64,000 nt of DNA from Streptomyces sp. I6 (GCA_003725745.1 RHDP01000001.1:5745501-5809500); one strand, 5' to 3'; positions 28,846 to 39,575 are shown, counted from the first letter of the stretch. Translations and numbers: made by a program. Notes: generated from the letters alone by a model not told the origin.

Positions 28846-28872
28846 GGTGGTCCGCCGCGGCGGTGGACCACC
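28846..28872 (+). terminator. Hairpin after gcl
   Basis: An 8-bp inverted repeat (ggtggtcc, 11-base loop, ggaccacc) lies 31 bases after the gcl stop. Confidence 0.5.
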
Positions 28873-29087
28873 ACCCGCCGGCAACAGCCTCCGCCGGGCC
28901 GCACCTTGGGGCCGCCGAGCGCCCGCCCCGGAGGGTTCCGCCGGGCGGCCGCCAGACGCACCGGGGCTCCGCCGGAAGCCGACAGGCCTTTCCCGGGGCC
29001 GGGTTGAGGTGTGTCGCGTGCGCGGCACACGGCAATGTATGGCATGTGCATCCCATTCCTCGGCAAGTGCGGTCCTCCACGGGCCAC

Positions 29088-30997
29088 ATGCTCGTCAGCG
29101 GCGACGACGCCCTCGCCCATCGGCTCGCCGCCGAACTCCGCGACGTCTACCGGCAGCAGGTCACGCTCCTCGTACCGCCGAGCCGCCCGTCCCCGGGCCT
29201 CCCCCGAACGCGGGCGCACCCTCGGGCGGCCGGGCCCTCGCCCTCCTCGGCAGGGTGTCGGCCGGCATCGTCCGTACGGGAGGTGGCCGCGCGGCCGCGG
29301 ACGGCGAGGGCGGACGGCCGAACGAGATGCCCGTCCTGGAGACCCGCGACCCCGACGACGACGCGCTCCGGGAGGCGGGGGTGGAGACCGCCCAGGCACT
29401 TGCGCTGGTGCACGAGGACGACGAGACCAACATCCGCGCCGCACTCACCGCCCGCCGGCTGAACCCCCGCCTGCGCCTGGTCATCCGCCTCTACAACCGC
29501 AAGCTCGGCCAGCACCTCGAGGAACTGCTCGACCAGGCTGCCGTCCTCGCCGTACCCGGGATGGCTGCGGACGACATCGACTCGTCCACGACCGTGCTGT
29601 CGGACGCCGACACCGCCGCTCCCGCGCTCGCCGCCACCGCCGTCACCGGCACCAGCAAGATCGTCCAGGCCGACGGGCTGCTTCTGCGCGCTGCCGAGCG
29701 GCCCCCGCCGGGGCCCGGCAGCGCCGCGGAACCGGGCCTGTGCACCCTGGCGTTGCTGTCCTCCACCAGCAGCGACCCCGGCGGCGTGGAGGGATCCGAG
29801 GACAGCGGCTCCGCGGGACCGCTCCTGCTGCCGGACGACCGGGCCGTCGCCGCCGCATCCCGCCGGGGACGGATCGTGCTCGAAGCCGTCACCAGACCGG
29901 AAGCGGGGCCCGCCAGCCGGCTGAGCGGTCCCGCGCTGCCCTTCCGGGAGCTCTTCTCCCGCCGTGTGCGCTGGTCGTTCGCGGGCGTGCTCACGGCCGT
30001 GGCAGCCCTGGCCGTCGCGAGCTGGCTCACCAGTGGCGGGCACCCGCTCCACGCCGCCTACATCACGCTGCTCGACCTGTTCGCCATCAACGACCCCGCG
30101 GTCGACGGCGAGACCGACCGCCAGATCCTGCAACTGCTCACGGGACTCGTGGGACTCCTTCTGCTGCCGCTGCTCGTCGCCGCCGTACTGGAGGCGCTCA
30201 GCTCCTTCCGCTCCGCGACCGCCCTGCGCCGGCCACCGCGGGGTCTGGCGGGTCATGTCGTCCTGCTGGGCCTGGGCAAGATCGGAACCCGCGTCCTCGG
30301 CCGGCTGTGCGAAATCGGCATCCCCGTCGTCTGCGTGGAGAACGACCCCGAGGCACGGGGAGTGGCACTCGCCCGCCGGCTGCGCGTGCCCGTGATCATC
30401 GGGGACGTGACACAGGAGGGGGTGCTCGACGCGGCCAGAATCCACCGGGCCCACGCCCTGCTCGCCCTCACCAGCTCCGACACCACCAATCTGGAAGCCG
30501 CCCTGTACGCCCGCTCGATCGCCTCCGACCTCCGGGTGGCGCTCCGGCTCTACGACGACGACTTCGCCACCGCCGTCTACCGGACACTGCGCGCCGCGCA
30601 CCCCGGGGCGCTCACCCGCAGCAGGAGCGTGACCTCACTCTCCGCACCCGCCTTCGCCGGTGCCATGATGGGCCGCCAGGTGCTCGGAGCCATCTCCGTC
30701 GAGCGGAGGGTGCTGCTCTTCGCCGCGCTCGAAGTGGCCGAACTGCCGCGGCTGGAGGGCCACACCATCGCCGAGGCCCTCCGCCCGGGCATGTGGCGGG
30801 TGCTCGCCCTCGACATGACGGCACCGGGCGACCGGCGCCCGGACCTGTCCGCCGCCCCGCCCGACGACGGCGCGGAGCACACCAGCGGTCTGCTCTTCGA
30901 CCTCCACCCCGGGCACCTGCTGCGCCCCGGAGACCGGGTGGTCGTCGCCGCCACCCGCCGCGGCCTGGCCGAACTGCTGGAGCACCGAATGCGGTAG
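29088..30997 (+). CDS. RCK/TrkA-N ion-channel-like protein with two NAD-binding domains (frameshifted)
   Basis: About 636 residues. An N-terminal TrkA-N-like domain (MLVSGDDALAHRLAAELRDV, later VETAQALALVHEDDETNIRA) is followed by two or three helices (SFAGVLTAVAALAVASWLTS and LLTGLVGLLLLPLLVAAVLE). A second TrkA-N domain follows (HVVLLGLGKIGTRVLGRLCE, with GLGKIG as nucleotide loop), then a TrkA-C-like end (LLRPGDRVVVAATRRGLAEL). The loop between the helices (LDLFAINDPAVDGE) lacks a TVGYG potassium filter. One missing base near 29190-29210 splits the frame. It may gate ions or act as a regulatory subunit. The start ATG 29088 has no strong ribosome-binding site. Confidence 0.82.
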
Positions 30998-31189
30998 TGC
31001 GCGTCCGGCAGGTGCCCGCCGGGCTGCCGTGGGTCGCGGCCGGTGTGCCGCACCTCCCGTACCCGGTACGTCGCCGAACTCCCCAAACCGCCGGCAGCGG
31101 GTTGCGGACACGGATGCGGGAACCGGCGGCGCCGGGTGACACGTTGCCCTTCCACCAGGCCGAGGGACGTACTGCGAGGGAGGTACCGC

Positions 31190-31459
31190 GTGGACGGCAC
31201 CGCCTCGCTGCTGACCGTCGCCATCGTGGCCGCCGTACTCGTGATCAGGGCCGCGGTGGCGGAGCTGCGGAACCCGGGAAGCACCCGTGCCCGGTGGGCG
31301 TTCGTCTCCAGCACCCGGGCCGTCACCGCGGGCGTGGTGACGGCGGTCGTGCTCGGTTTCGTCGGCTGGCAGTACGCCGGCCCGGGTGCGGTGGCCTGGG
31401 CGGTCCTCGCGGGCGCCCTCGTCTCGGTGGTCGCGGACCGCCACCCGCCGGAGGGGTGA
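31190..31459 (+). CDS. Small two-helix membrane protein
   Basis: The product has 89 residues: a helix (SLLTVAIVAAVLVIRAAVAE), a short basic loop (RNPGSTRARWAF) and a second hydrophobic stretch (GVVTAVVLGFVGWQYAGPGA through VAWAVLAGALVSVV). GTG 31190 follows GGGAGGTACCGC, a good ribosome-binding site. No family is recognised. It could be an accessory to the preceding channel-like gene, which ends 192 bases upstream on the same strand, but that is only positional. Confidence 0.65.
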   Translation: MDGTASLLTVAIVAAVLVIRAAVAELRNPGSTRARWAFVSSTRAVTAGVVTAVVLGFVGWQYAGPGAVAWAVLAGALVSVVADRHPPEG

Positions 31460-32102
31460 ACGCGGCGCTCGCGGGAGGGATGAACGCCCGGATCGCGGGA
31501 GGGGTGAACGCCGCGCTCGCGGGCGGGCAACGCGCCCCGCTCCAGCCGTGGACGCGGACCCCGTGGACGTGATGGACCCCGTGGGACGCGGTGCATGCGG
31601 TGGATGCGGTGGACCCCGTGGACCCCGTGGGACGCGGTGCATGCGGTGGATGCGGTGGACCCCGTGGACGTGATGGACCCGTGCAGCCGAACGCCGTACC
31701 GCCGTAGGCGCCGTGCCGGGACGCCACTGCGCGGGGGGCCCGGTCGGCGGCGCCGGCCGTCCGGGGAGGGCCCCGGACGCCGGTGCGGCCGGGGCCTTCC
31801 GTGTTCCCGGCGTCCACGATCCCGGTGGACCGCGTTTCCCCGGACCCGCTGCGGGCGGGTCGCGTGCGCCGGACCAGGGCAGGACCTGGACCCTGACCGA
31901 CCGGGACCGGGACCGGGACCCTGACCAAGACCAGGACCAGGACCAGGACCAGGGTCAGCATCGCCGACAGGCAGGGCCGGGAAGCACGATGCCCCGGCCC
32001 TGCCTGGTCCTGCCCTGCCCTGGTCTCGCCTGGTCCTGCCCTGGTCCGACCGGTCCTTCCCGGACCTGCCCTCCCAGGCCCAACCCTGTTGAGTGCGCCC
32101 CG
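31460..32102. repeat. Repeat-rich gene-free region including a 46-base tandem duplication
   Basis: Near 31468-31530 there are repeats of gcgggaggggtgaacgcc. A 46-base unit (starting ggaccccgtgggacgcggtg) is present twice at 31574-31619 and 31620-31665, flanked on both sides by cgtggacgtgatgga. At 31895-31955 there are 6-base runs of gggacc and ccagga. No gene was recognised. Confidence 0.85.
31968..32006 (-). terminator. Terminator of the nfeD-flotillin operon
   Basis: A perfect 14-bp inverted repeat (caggcagggccggg, 11-base loop, cccggccctgcctg) lies about 100 bases past the flotillin stop in its direction of transcription. Confidence 0.8.
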
Positions 32103-33527
32103 CTAGCCGGTGATCTCGACCGCCCCGTTCTCCGCGGTGCTGCCGGTCTCCCGCTTGGCGCCCTTCTGCGTGATGCCCCGCAGAACCTCGGCGAGGTCGA
32201 CACCCGTCGTGGAACCCAGCAGTTCCAGCCCCTGGGCGACGTTGTCCGCGACGGCCCGCGGCAGCTTTCCGGCACCGTCGGTGGAGATGACCGTCATCTT
32301 GTCGATCGCGCCGAGCGGTTCGGCGGCCTTGCCGACCACCTGCGGCAGTACCTCGACGAGCATCTGCAGGACCGCCGCGTCGCCGTACCGCTCGAAGGCG
32401 TCCGCCTTCTTGTGCATGGCGTCGGCCTCGGCCGCACCCTTGGCTGCGATGGCGGCGGCGTCGGCCTCGCCCTCGATACGGACCGCGTCGGCGAGCGCCG
32501 CACGGTGCGCCTTCTCGCCCTCGCCGGTCAGGCGGGCCCGCTGGGCGTCGGCCTCGGCCTGCTTCACCAGGGCGACTCGACGTGCCTCGGCCTCCTGCTC
32601 GGCCTGGTAGCGGGCCGCGTCGGCGGGCTTGCGGACCTGCGTGTCGAGTTCCCTGTCCGTCAGGGCCGCCCGGCGCTCCGCGACCTTCTCCTGCTGGCTG
32701 AGGATCTCCTGCTGCCGGTCGGCCTCGGCGAGCGGCCCCGCGGCGGCGGCCTTGGCGGCGGCCTCGTCCGTCTCCGCCTTGATCTCGGCCTGCTTGAGGG
32801 CGAACGTCCGCTGTGCGACGGCGATTTCCTCCTCGGCCTTCAGCCGTGCCTGCTCCGACGCCCGCCGGGCCACGGCCTCCGCGATGTCCGCCTCCTGCTT
32901 CGCCCGCGCCGCCTCCGGGCGCCCCAGGTCCTCGAGGTAGGAACCCTCGGTGGCGATGTCCTGGATCTGGAAGGCGTCCAGCACGAGGCCCTGTCCGGAG
33001 AGGCTGGCCTCGGCCTCCTCGGCGACCTGGCCGGCGAAGGCGGCCCGGTCCCGGATGATGTCCTCGACGGACATCCTGCCGACGATGGAGCGCAGCGCGC
33101 CGGAGAGCACTTCCTGGGTGAAGCCGACGATCCCGTCCTGCTGGACCAGGAAGCGCTGGGCGGCGGCCCGGATCGAGTCCTCGGTCCCGCCCACCTTGAC
33201 GATGGCCACGCCCTCGAGGTGGGCCTTGACGCCGCGCAGCGTGACCGCTCCCCGCACGGCCACGGGGATGTGCCGGCTGGAGAGGTCCAGCGTGAACCTC
33301 TGCTGTACGAACGGCACGACGAACACGCCGCCGCCGACGACGACCTTCTGGCCGCTGTTGTCGGTGAAGATCCGCCCGGTCTCGGGGTCGGTCGCCTTCT
33401 TCCCGCGCCGGCCGGTGATGATGAACGCCTCACTGGGGCCTGCGACCTTGTATCGAGTGACGACGACGAGGGCCAGCAGCACGAGGAGTACGACGACTCC
33501 CACCACGGCGATGACAACTGGATTCAT
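32103..33527 (-). CDS. Flotillin-family SPFH protein
   Basis: Flotillins scaffold membrane microdomains. The 474-residue protein has an N-terminal membrane helix (VVIAVVGVVVLLVLLALVVV), an SPFH domain (GPSEAFIITGRRGKK, FTLDLSSRHIPVAVRGAVTL, LVLDAFQIQDIATEG) and a long Ala/Glu/Arg-rich coiled coil (about residues 215-390, with KAEEEIAVAQRTFALKQAEI). The C-terminus is LPQVVGKAAEPLGAIDKMTV, typical of flotillin. ATG 33527 follows a GGGGGGAGCACC site. Upstream on the same strand is an NfeD-like gene, the standard partner. Confidence 0.92.
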   Translation of the reverse strand: MNPVVIAVVGVVVLLVLLALVVVTRYKVAGPSEAFIITGRRGKKATDPETGRIFTDNSGQKVVVGGGVFVVPFVQQRFTLDLSSRHIPVAVRGAVTLRGVKAHLEGVAIVKVGGTEDSIRAAAQRFLVQQDGIVGFTQEVLSGALRSIVGRMSVEDIIRDRAAFAGQVAEEAEASLSGQGLVLDAFQIQDIATEGSYLEDLGRPEAARAKQEADIAEAVARRASEQARLKAEEEIAVAQRTFALKQAEIKAETDEAAAKAAAAGPLAEADRQQEILSQQEKVAERRAALTDRELDTQVRKPADAARYQAEQEAEARRVALVKQAEADAQRARLTGEGEKAHRAALADAVRIEGEADAAAIAAKGAAEADAMHKKADAFERYGDAAVLQMLVEVLPQVVGKAAEPLGAIDKMTVISTDGAGKLPRAVADNVAQGLELLGSTTGVDLAEVLRGITQKGAKRETGSTAENGAVEITG

Positions 33528-33598
33528 GGTGCTCCCCCCTGCCTCCCTGGGGCGGCAGATCAAGTGGATCGAATGGAACGGCGCCGAGGTGAATCGTT

Positions 33599-34108
33599 TC
33601 AGCGCTCGACGGGGCGGACGAGGACGGAGGTGGCCGACAGGGCGGCCTCCACCCAGATCTCCGCGCCCCGCTCGACGGGCGTGGCGGACTTGGCGGCGAA
33701 CTTCACGGGCTGGCCGCCCACCCGCAGCAGCACTTCGCCGTAGCCGTCGGCCGGGATGGCCGTCACCACGGACCCTCCGGTACCGAGGAGGTCTTCCTCC
33801 CGCGGAGCGGCCGCGGTCCGGTCCCGCATCAGGCTGCGGCTCAGCGACCAGGTCAGCCGGGCGGCGAGCAGGCCGGCGAGTACGCCCGCCACCGTCGCGG
33901 CGGTCGTGCCCAGGCCCGTTGTCCCCAGCACGATCGCGCCGGTGAAGCCCAGCATCGAGACGAACCCCGCGATCACCGGAAGCGACAGCCAGCCGTCGAA
34001 CAGGCCGTCCAGCACGCCGTCGAGGACACCTTCCAGTACCCCGTCGAAGACCAGCGCCAGCGCCAGCAGGACGATGCCCACGATGCCGAGACCGAGAAAC
34101 AGACCCAT
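33599..34108 (-). CDS. NfeD-like membrane protein
   Basis: The 169-residue protein has several helices in the first 100 residues (LFLGLGIVGIVLLALALVFD, PVIAGFVSMLGFTGAIVLGT) and a C-terminal beta-rich, OB-fold-like domain (LLGTGGSVVTAIPADGYGEV, ALSATSVLVRPVE). This is the short NfeD1b arrangement that partners flotillin. It is 72 bases upstream of the flotillin gene and likely co-transcribed. The segment EGVLDGVLDGLFDG is a small internal repeat. ATG 34108 was chosen because the helices start at once. Confidence 0.85.
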   Translation of the reverse strand: MGLFLGLGIVGIVLLALALVFDGVLEGVLDGVLDGLFDGWLSLPVIAGFVSMLGFTGAIVLGTTGLGTTAATVAGVLAGLLAARLTWSLSRSLMRDRTAAAPREEDLLGTGGSVVTAIPADGYGEVLLRVGGQPVKFAAKSATPVERGAEIWVEAALSATSVLVRPVER

Positions 34109-34531
34109 ACAGCACGCCCCCTGATCTCTGATCACCCCGAGGGCCCTATGGTCCCCTTCACGTGGTGCGTCTGTCATTGCCGTATTGCGGCAATCTTGAC
34201 GACTCCTTGATGCCAGCACCGACCCGCTGCCGGGCCCGGCCGGCCGGGCCGCCCTCCGACGGGGTGCGGCGGGAGTTCCGGCCCGTACCGCCGTCGGGGC
34301 CTGCGCAGGTCGCGGACGTGCGGGGGAGGCCGTGGGCGCACTGCGCGGCGGGAGGCGGAGGGGGCGGCAGGCGCCGGGATCCGGGCTCCACGCCGGTACG
34401 CGAGGCCCGGGTGTCGCCGCGGCTCGATGGCTCCTACCCGGAAGTAGAGTGCTGGGACCTCGCCGTCCCGCCGAGAGCGATCGCCGACGGCGGGCGGGCG
34501 CCGACCTACCCGGGCAGTGGAGGACTTCGAC
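34109..34531. other. Divergent spacer between nfeD and the LCP gene
   Basis: No gene was recognised in these 423 bases. They hold the promoters of the divergent NfeD-like and LCP genes. A TGCCGTATTGCGGCAA inverted repeat (34179-34194) could be an operator. Confidence 0.4.
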
Positions 34532-35985
34532 GTGAGTGATGCGCCCGGGCGGCACCCGGCGAAGACGTGGCGGCACCCGGCGAGGACCCGGCCGGGCCCG
34601 GTGGCGGACCGGCGGACCCCGGAGGCGGGCCCGGCCCGAGGCGGTACCGGGGGCCCGGCGCGGCCGCCCCGGTGCGGCCGGAAGGCGCCGGGGGCGGTGT
34701 CAGCGCTCGCGGCGCTCCTCGCCGTGATCACCGCCGCGGGGTCTGGGCCTACCAGGACCTGCAGGGGAACCTCCGGTCCGCGGACGTGGACGCGAAGATC
34801 GGCGACGAGCGGCCTCCCAGGATGAGTCCCGGCTCGAAGAACATCCTCGTGGTGGGTTCCGACTCCCGGGCCGGGGCCAACGCCGGGTACGGCAGGGGCC
34901 ACACCACCATGCACTCCGACACGCTGATGGTCCTTCACCTCGCCGCGAACCGCCAGTGGGCGACCGTGGTCTCCTTCCCCGGGACTCGTGGGTCGAGGTG
35001 CCCGCGTGCGACCGCGGCGACGGCACCACCTCGGGCCCCCACCACGCCAAGATCAACGAAGCGTTCGCGATCGGCGGCGCCGGCGGTGGGGTGGCGAGGG
35101 CCGCCGCCTGCGCGGTCAAGACGGTCGAGCGGAACACCGGGCTGCGCATGGACCACTTCATGTCCGTCGACTTCCAGGGCTTCAAGCGCATGGTCGACGC
35201 ACTCGACGGGATCCGGGTGTGCCCCACGGCCGCCGTCCGCGACGAGAGGGCGCGCCTCGACATCCCCGCCGGGTGCCAGACCGTGCGGGGTGAGGACGCC
35301 CTGGGCTACGTGCGCGCCCGCTACGGTGTCGGCGACGGCTCCGACCTCGGCCGCGTCGGCCGGCAGCAGGAGTTCCTGCGTGCCCTCGCCGCCCGGGCCA
35401 AGGAGAAGCTGACCAGCCCCGGCGCGCTGTACGGACTGCTGGAGTCCGCCACCGAGTCCCTCACCACGGACGAGGCGCTCGCCGGGATCCAGCCCCTGTA
35501 CGGTCTCGTGTCCCGGCTCAAGGCGATCCCGCCGGGCCGGCTGACGTTCGTGACCGTGCCCAACTACCCCGCGGCATGGATGTGCCGTCCGACACGGCGA
35601 ACGTCGTCTGGCAGTACCCGGAGGCCGCCGAGCTGTTCCTGTCGCTCGCCCGGGACAGGGAGGTCCGCGAGGAGACCGTCACCGCCGCCGGCCGGAACCC
35701 CCTGTACGCCGGCACCGTCCGGGTACGGGTGCTCGACGGCACCGGCACGCCGGGCCTCGCCGAAGAGGTCGCCGGGTCGCTGCGCGGATACGGGTTCACC
35801 GTCGCCGGAACCGGCAGCGCCGACGCGGCGGGGGCGGGGACGTCGGTCGTCCATCCGGCCGGGCTCGCCCGGCAGGCCCGGGCCCTCGCCTCCCGGTTGC
35901 CCGGGAGCACCGTCACCGAGAGCGCCGACGCGCCGGAGGGCCTGGTCACCCTGACCGTGGGGAGGGCTTCGCCGGCACCCGGTGA
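34532..35985 (+). CDS. LytR-CpsA-Psr (LCP) family protein with LytR_C domain (four frameshifts)
   Basis: LCP enzymes transfer glycopolymers from lipid carriers to peptidoglycan. After a Pro/Arg-rich cytoplasmic segment and a helix (VSALAALLAVITAAG), the LCP domain reads NILVVGSDSRAGANAGYGRG, HSDTLMVLHLAANRQWATVV, then DSWVEVPACDRGDG, AFAIGGAGGGVARAA and YVRARYGVGDGSDLGRVGRQ. The C-terminal LytR_C domain is VRVRVLDGTGTPGLAEEVAG to TVGEGFAGTR and the stop at 35985. Frames break at short G or C runs near 34737, 34979, 35570 and 35960, and each needs exactly one added base. GTG 34532 follows GTGGAGGACTTCGAC. The joined length is about 485 residues. Confidence 0.88.
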
Positions 35986-36175
35986 GCCGTGGCGCGCCCG
36001 GCCGAGGCTGCGCGGAACCCGCCGGTCCGGGACGCCCGGTGCCGCCTCGGCGACGGTGGGTACCGCCGTCGGCACCGGCCGCGCTGCGCCCTCCCGCGGT
36101 GCGATGCCCGCCGCGGCAGCCGGCCCGGCCGCTCCGCGTGGCGGCCGCGCCCCCGCGGAACACGCACCGCTCCAT

Positions 36176-36190
36176 TACCCCCAGGGGGTA
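36176..36190 (+). promoter_or_regulatory. CsoR-type copper operator upstream of copA
   Basis: The perfect palindrome taccccc-a-gggggta is the hallmark of CsoR sites, where the Cu(I)-sensing repressor releases DNA when copper rises. It lies about 90 bases before the copA start. A related half-site (cgggggta) follows at 36197-36205. CsoR itself is not in the window. Confidence 0.85.
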
Positions 36191-36276
36191 TACACTCGGG
36201 GGTAGGCCCGGGTGCCGGACCAGGGGGAGCCCGCCGGCATCCGGCACCGCACGTCGACGAGAGCTCAGGAGCAGGG

Positions 36277-38556
36277 ATGACTGCCACGGTCAACGGCACC
36301 GCCGAGGTCGAACTCGCGATCGGCGGGATGACCTGCGCCTCGTGCGCCGCCCGTGTCGAGAGGAAACTCAACCGCATGGACGGTGTGGTGGCCACGGTGA
36401 ACTACGCCACCGAGAAGGCGAAGATCTCCTACCACGGCGACGACGTCTCCGTCCGCGACCTCATCGCCACCGTCGAGGCGACCGGCTACACCGCGGCCGA
36501 ACCCGCGCCGGCCCGCACCCGGACCCAACCCGGCGACGGCGACGGCGACGGCGGCGGCGGCGGCGCGAGCGAGCCCGAGGGAGGGCTGCGGGCGCTGCGC
36601 CGGCGGCTGATCACCGCCCTGGTGCTGTCGGTCCCCGTCGTCGCCATGGCGATGGTCCCGGCCCTGCAGTTCGAGTACTGGCAGTGGCTGTCGCTGACGC
36701 TGGCCGCGCCGGTGGTGACGTACGCGGCCTGGCCGTTCCACCGGGCGGCTCTCGCCAACGCCCGGCACGGCGCCGCCACCATGGACACCCTGGTGTCGGC
36801 CGGCGTCTCGGCGGCGTTCCTCTGGTCGCTCTGGGCCCTGTTCCTGGGCTCCGCCGGAGAGCCGGGCATGACCCACGGCTTCGAGCTGACCATCGCCCGC
36901 ACCGACGGCGCGGGGAACATCTACCTCGAGGTCGCGGCAGGGGTGACGGCGTTCATCCTGGCCGGCCGCTACTTCGAGGCCCGCTCCAAGCGCAGGGCCG
37001 GTGCCGCGCTCAAGGCCCTCATGGAACTCGGCGCCAAGGACGTGACCGTGCTGCGTGCCGGAGGGGAACACCTGCTGCCCGTCGCGGAACTGGCCGTGGG
37101 CGACCGCTTCCTGGTGCGCCCCGGCGAGAAGATCGCCACCGACGGCATCGTCGTCGAAGGCTCCTCGGCCGTGGATGTGTCCATGCTCACCGGCGAATCC
37201 GTGCCCGTGGAGGTGTCGACCGGGGACGCCGTCACCGGAGCCACGCTCAACGCCGGCGGACGGCTCGTCGTCGAGGCCCGCCGGGTCGGCGGGGACACCC
37301 AGCTGGCGCGCATGGCGAAGCTGGTCGAGGACGCACAGAACGGCAAGGCCGCGGTGCAGCGGCTGGCGGACCGGATCGCCGCCGTGTTCGTGCCCGCCGT
37401 CATCGTCCTGGCACTCGGCACGCTCGGGTTCTGGCTCGGCAGCGGTGCGGGCTGGACCGCCGCCTTCACGGCCGCGGTCGCCGTCCTGATCATCGCTTGC
37501 CCCTGCGCGCTCGGGCTGGCCACCCCCACCGCGCTCATGGTGGGTACGGGGCGGGGCGCCCAGCTCGGCATCCTGATCAAGGGGCCCGAGGTCCTGGAGA
37601 ACACCCGCAGGGCCGACACGATCGTCCTCGACAAGACCGGCACGGTGACCACCGGGAGGATGACCCTCCTGGGGATCCACACCGCCGAGGGGACCGGCGA
37701 GACCGAGGCGCTGCGGCTGGCGGGGGCCCTGGAGAGCGCCTCCGAACACCCCCTCGCCCGCGCCGTGGCGAGCGGTGCGGCCGAGCGGACCGGGAAGCTC
37801 CCCGCGCCCGAGGACTTCGTGAACGTCCCCGGCCTGGGGGTGCGGGGCGTCGTCGCCGGCCGTACCGTCCTCGTCGGCCGCGAGCGGCTGCTCGCCGACG
37901 CGGGCGTCGCGCTCCCGGCCGAACTCGAACAGGCCAGGGCGCGGGCGGAGGCGGCGGGCCGGACCGCGATCACGGTGGCGTGGGACGGCCGGGCACGGGC
38001 TGTCCTGGAGGTCGCCGACGCGGTCAAGCCCACGAGCCCCGAGGCGGTACGGCGACTGCGCGCCCTCGGGCTGACACCGATCCTGCTCACCGGCGACAAC
38101 AAGGCCGTCGCCGAGGCGGTCGCGGCGGAGGTCGGCATAGACCGCGTCATCGCCGAGGTCATGCCCGAGGACAAGGTCGACGTGGTGCGGCGGCTGCAGG
38201 AGGAGGGCCGGACGGTGGCGATGGTCGGCGACGGCGTCAACGACGCGGCCGCGCTCGCCCAGGCCGATCTGGGCCTGGCCATGGGCACCGGAACCGACGC
38301 CGCGATCGAGGCCGGGGACCTGACCCTGGTGCGCGGAGACCTGACGGTGGCGGCGGACGCGATCCGGCTGTCGCGCAGGACGCTCGGCACGATCAAGGGC
38401 AACCTCTTCTGGGCGTTCGCCTACAACGTCGCCGCTCTTCCGCTCGCCGCGGCGGGACTGCTGAACCCGATGATCGCGGGCGCGGCCATGGCGTTCTCCT
38501 CGGTCTTCGTCGTCGGCAACAGCCTGCGCCTGAGGCGCTTCCGCCCGGCGGACTGA
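36277..38556 (+). CDS. copA: Copper-translocating P1B-type ATPase
   Basis: CopA exports Cu(I) at the expense of ATP. The 759-residue protein has one N-terminal heavy-metal domain ([19 protein letters not shown], with the CxxC pair), a Gly/Asp linker, and eight predicted helices. The intramembrane metal site is CPCALG, and the phosphorylation site is [11 protein letters not shown]. The HP motif is [12 protein letters not shown], and the hinge is [20 protein letters not shown]. The TGES loop is [13 protein letters not shown] 36277 follows CTCAGGAGCAGGG. A CsoR-type palindrome lies upstream, and two genes often found with copper systems follow on the opposite strand. Confidence 0.96.
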   Translation: MTATVNGTAEVELAIGGMTCASCAARVERKLNRMDGVVATVNYATEKAKISYHGDDVSVRDLIATVEATGYTAAEPAPARTRTQPGDGDGDGGGGGASEPEGGLRALRRRLITALVLSVPVVAMAMVPALQFEYWQWLSLTLAAPVVTYAAWPFHRAALANARHGAATMDTLVSAGVSAAFLWSLWALFLGSAGEPGMTHGFELTIARTDGAGNIYLEVAAGVTAFILAGRYFEARSKRRAGAALKALMELGAKDVTVLRAGGEHLLPVAELAVGDRFLVRPGEKIATDGIVVEGSSAVDVSMLTGESVPVEVSTGDAVTGATLNAGGRLVVEARRVGGDTQLARMAKLVEDAQNGKAAVQRLADRIAAVFVPAVIVLALGTLGFWLGSGAGWTAAFTAAVAVLIIACPCALGLATPTALMVGTGRGAQLGILIKGPEVLENTRRADTIVLDKTGTVTTGRMTLLGIHTAEGTGETEALRLAGALESASEHPLARAVASGAAERTGKLPAPEDFVNVPGLGVRGVVAGRTVLVGRERLLADAGVALPAELEQARARAEAAGRTAITVAWDGRARAVLEVADAVKPTSPEAVRRLRALGLTPILLTGDNKAVAEAVAAEVGIDRVIAEVMPEDKVDVVRRLQEEGRTVAMVGDGVNDAAALAQADLGLAMGTGTDAAIEAGDLTLVRGDLTVAADAIRLSRRTLGTIKGNLFWAFAYNVAALPLAAAGLLNPMIAGAAMAFSSVFVVGNSLRLRRFRPAD

Positions 38557-38630
38557 GACCACGCGGGGGGCATGCCTCCGGGCGCCGGGAGAGCGGGGAC
38601 TCCCCTCCGGGCGCCCCGCCCCGAGCGGGC

Positions 38631-38667
38631 GGCGAGGGGCCGCCGGACACGTCCGGCGGCCCTCGCC
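38631..38667 (+). terminator. Terminator of copA
   Basis: A 17-bp inverted repeat with one bulged G (ggcgaggggccgccggac / gtccggcggccctcgcc) lies 75 bases after the copA stop. It can also serve the convergent DUF305 gene. Confidence 0.75.
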
Positions 38668-38824
38668 CCCAACCTCCCCCGCGGGAGGGAAGGCGTGCGC
38701 GTGATCCGCCGTGGATCAGCGAGGAGGCAGCGCCGGGGCCGGTCGTGCGCGTGGGTGTTCCCGGAGGAGGGGGCGGGATCGACGGGGAGGGCGCCCCTCG
38801 TGCCCCCTCCCCGTCGCCGCCCGG

Positions 38825-39451
38825 TCAGTCCCTGCCGAGCAGCTTCTCCATCAGCGCGATCTCATCGGTCTGGGCGGTGATGATCTCGCCCGCCATCTTC
38901 TTCGCGGGCGCATGGGCGCCCTCGGCCCGCTCGGCCTCGGCCATGGACACCGCGCCCGCGTGGTGCCGGATCATCAGCTCCAGGAAGGCGGTGTCGAACG
39001 CCTTGCCGGAGGACTTCTCCAGCCGGGCCATCTCCCCGGCGCCCATCATCCCTTCCGCACCGTGCGCGGAATGGCCCGTGCCGTCCCCGGCGGGAACCTC
39101 CTCGCCCCAGGAGGCCAGCCACCCGGACAGCGTCCTGATCTCCGGGGCCTGGGCCTTCCTGACGTCCTCGGCGAGTTTCCTCACCTCGGCCGAGCCGGCG
39201 CGGGACGCGGCCAGGTCCGCCATCTCCACGGCCTGCCGGTGGTGGGGGACCATGCCCTGCGCGAAGGCGACATCGGCGGCGTTGTGCGTCTGCCGGGCGG
39301 AGGAGGCCGCCGCGGACGGAGACGGCGCCGCGTGACCGCCGGGGCGGTCCGCGGTGCCGTCGTTTCCGCCGCATCCGGCCAGGGCGAGGAGGGCCGCTCC
39401 GGCCGCCGCGGCCGCGGCGGCACGGCGGATGGGGGAACGCTTGCTGTTCAT
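38825..39451 (-). CDS. DUF305 lipoprotein
   Basis: This 208-residue exported lipoprotein has a lipobox LALAGC near residue 27. DUF305 is a ferritin-like four-helix family often found with copper efflux genes. The duplicated histidine motifs DVAFAQGMVPHHRQAVEMAD and LELMIRHHAGAVSMAEAERA are intact, so metal binding is expected. A His/Met-rich loop (GHSAHGAEGMMGAGEMARLE) separates the halves. ATG 39451 follows AAGGAGTTGCACAT. Convergent with copA, and probably part of the same copper response. Confidence 0.9.
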   Translation of the reverse strand: MNSKRSPIRRAAAAAAAGAALLALAGCGGNDGTADRPGGHAAPSPSAAASSARQTHNAADVAFAQGMVPHHRQAVEMADLAASRAGSAEVRKLAEDVRKAQAPEIRTLSGWLASWGEEVPAGDGTGHSAHGAEGMMGAGEMARLEKSSGKAFDTAFLELMIRHHAGAVSMAEAERAEGAHAPAKKMAGEIITAQTDEIALMEKLLGRD

Positions 39452-39575
39452 ATGTGCAACTCCTTGTCGCGCGGCCGGATTCCGGCCGCGCGGGGTCGTG
39501 GAACGAGGGCGCGCGAAGGCGCGGCACCGCTCCCCGGCCAGGCCGGGGTGCCAGCGGAAGGCCGCGTGGGTCGCC

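Noticed and set aside
34532-35985. LCP gene as a true pseudogene with four frameshifts
   Set aside because: All four breaks are single losses at short G/C runs and every catalytic motif is intact, which fits sequence error better than decay.
35982-39335. 1117-codon plus-strand open frame and a 765-codon minus-strand frame across copA
   Set aside because: Both are shadows of copA: Arg/Gly/Pro-rich translations without motifs, created by high third-position G+C.
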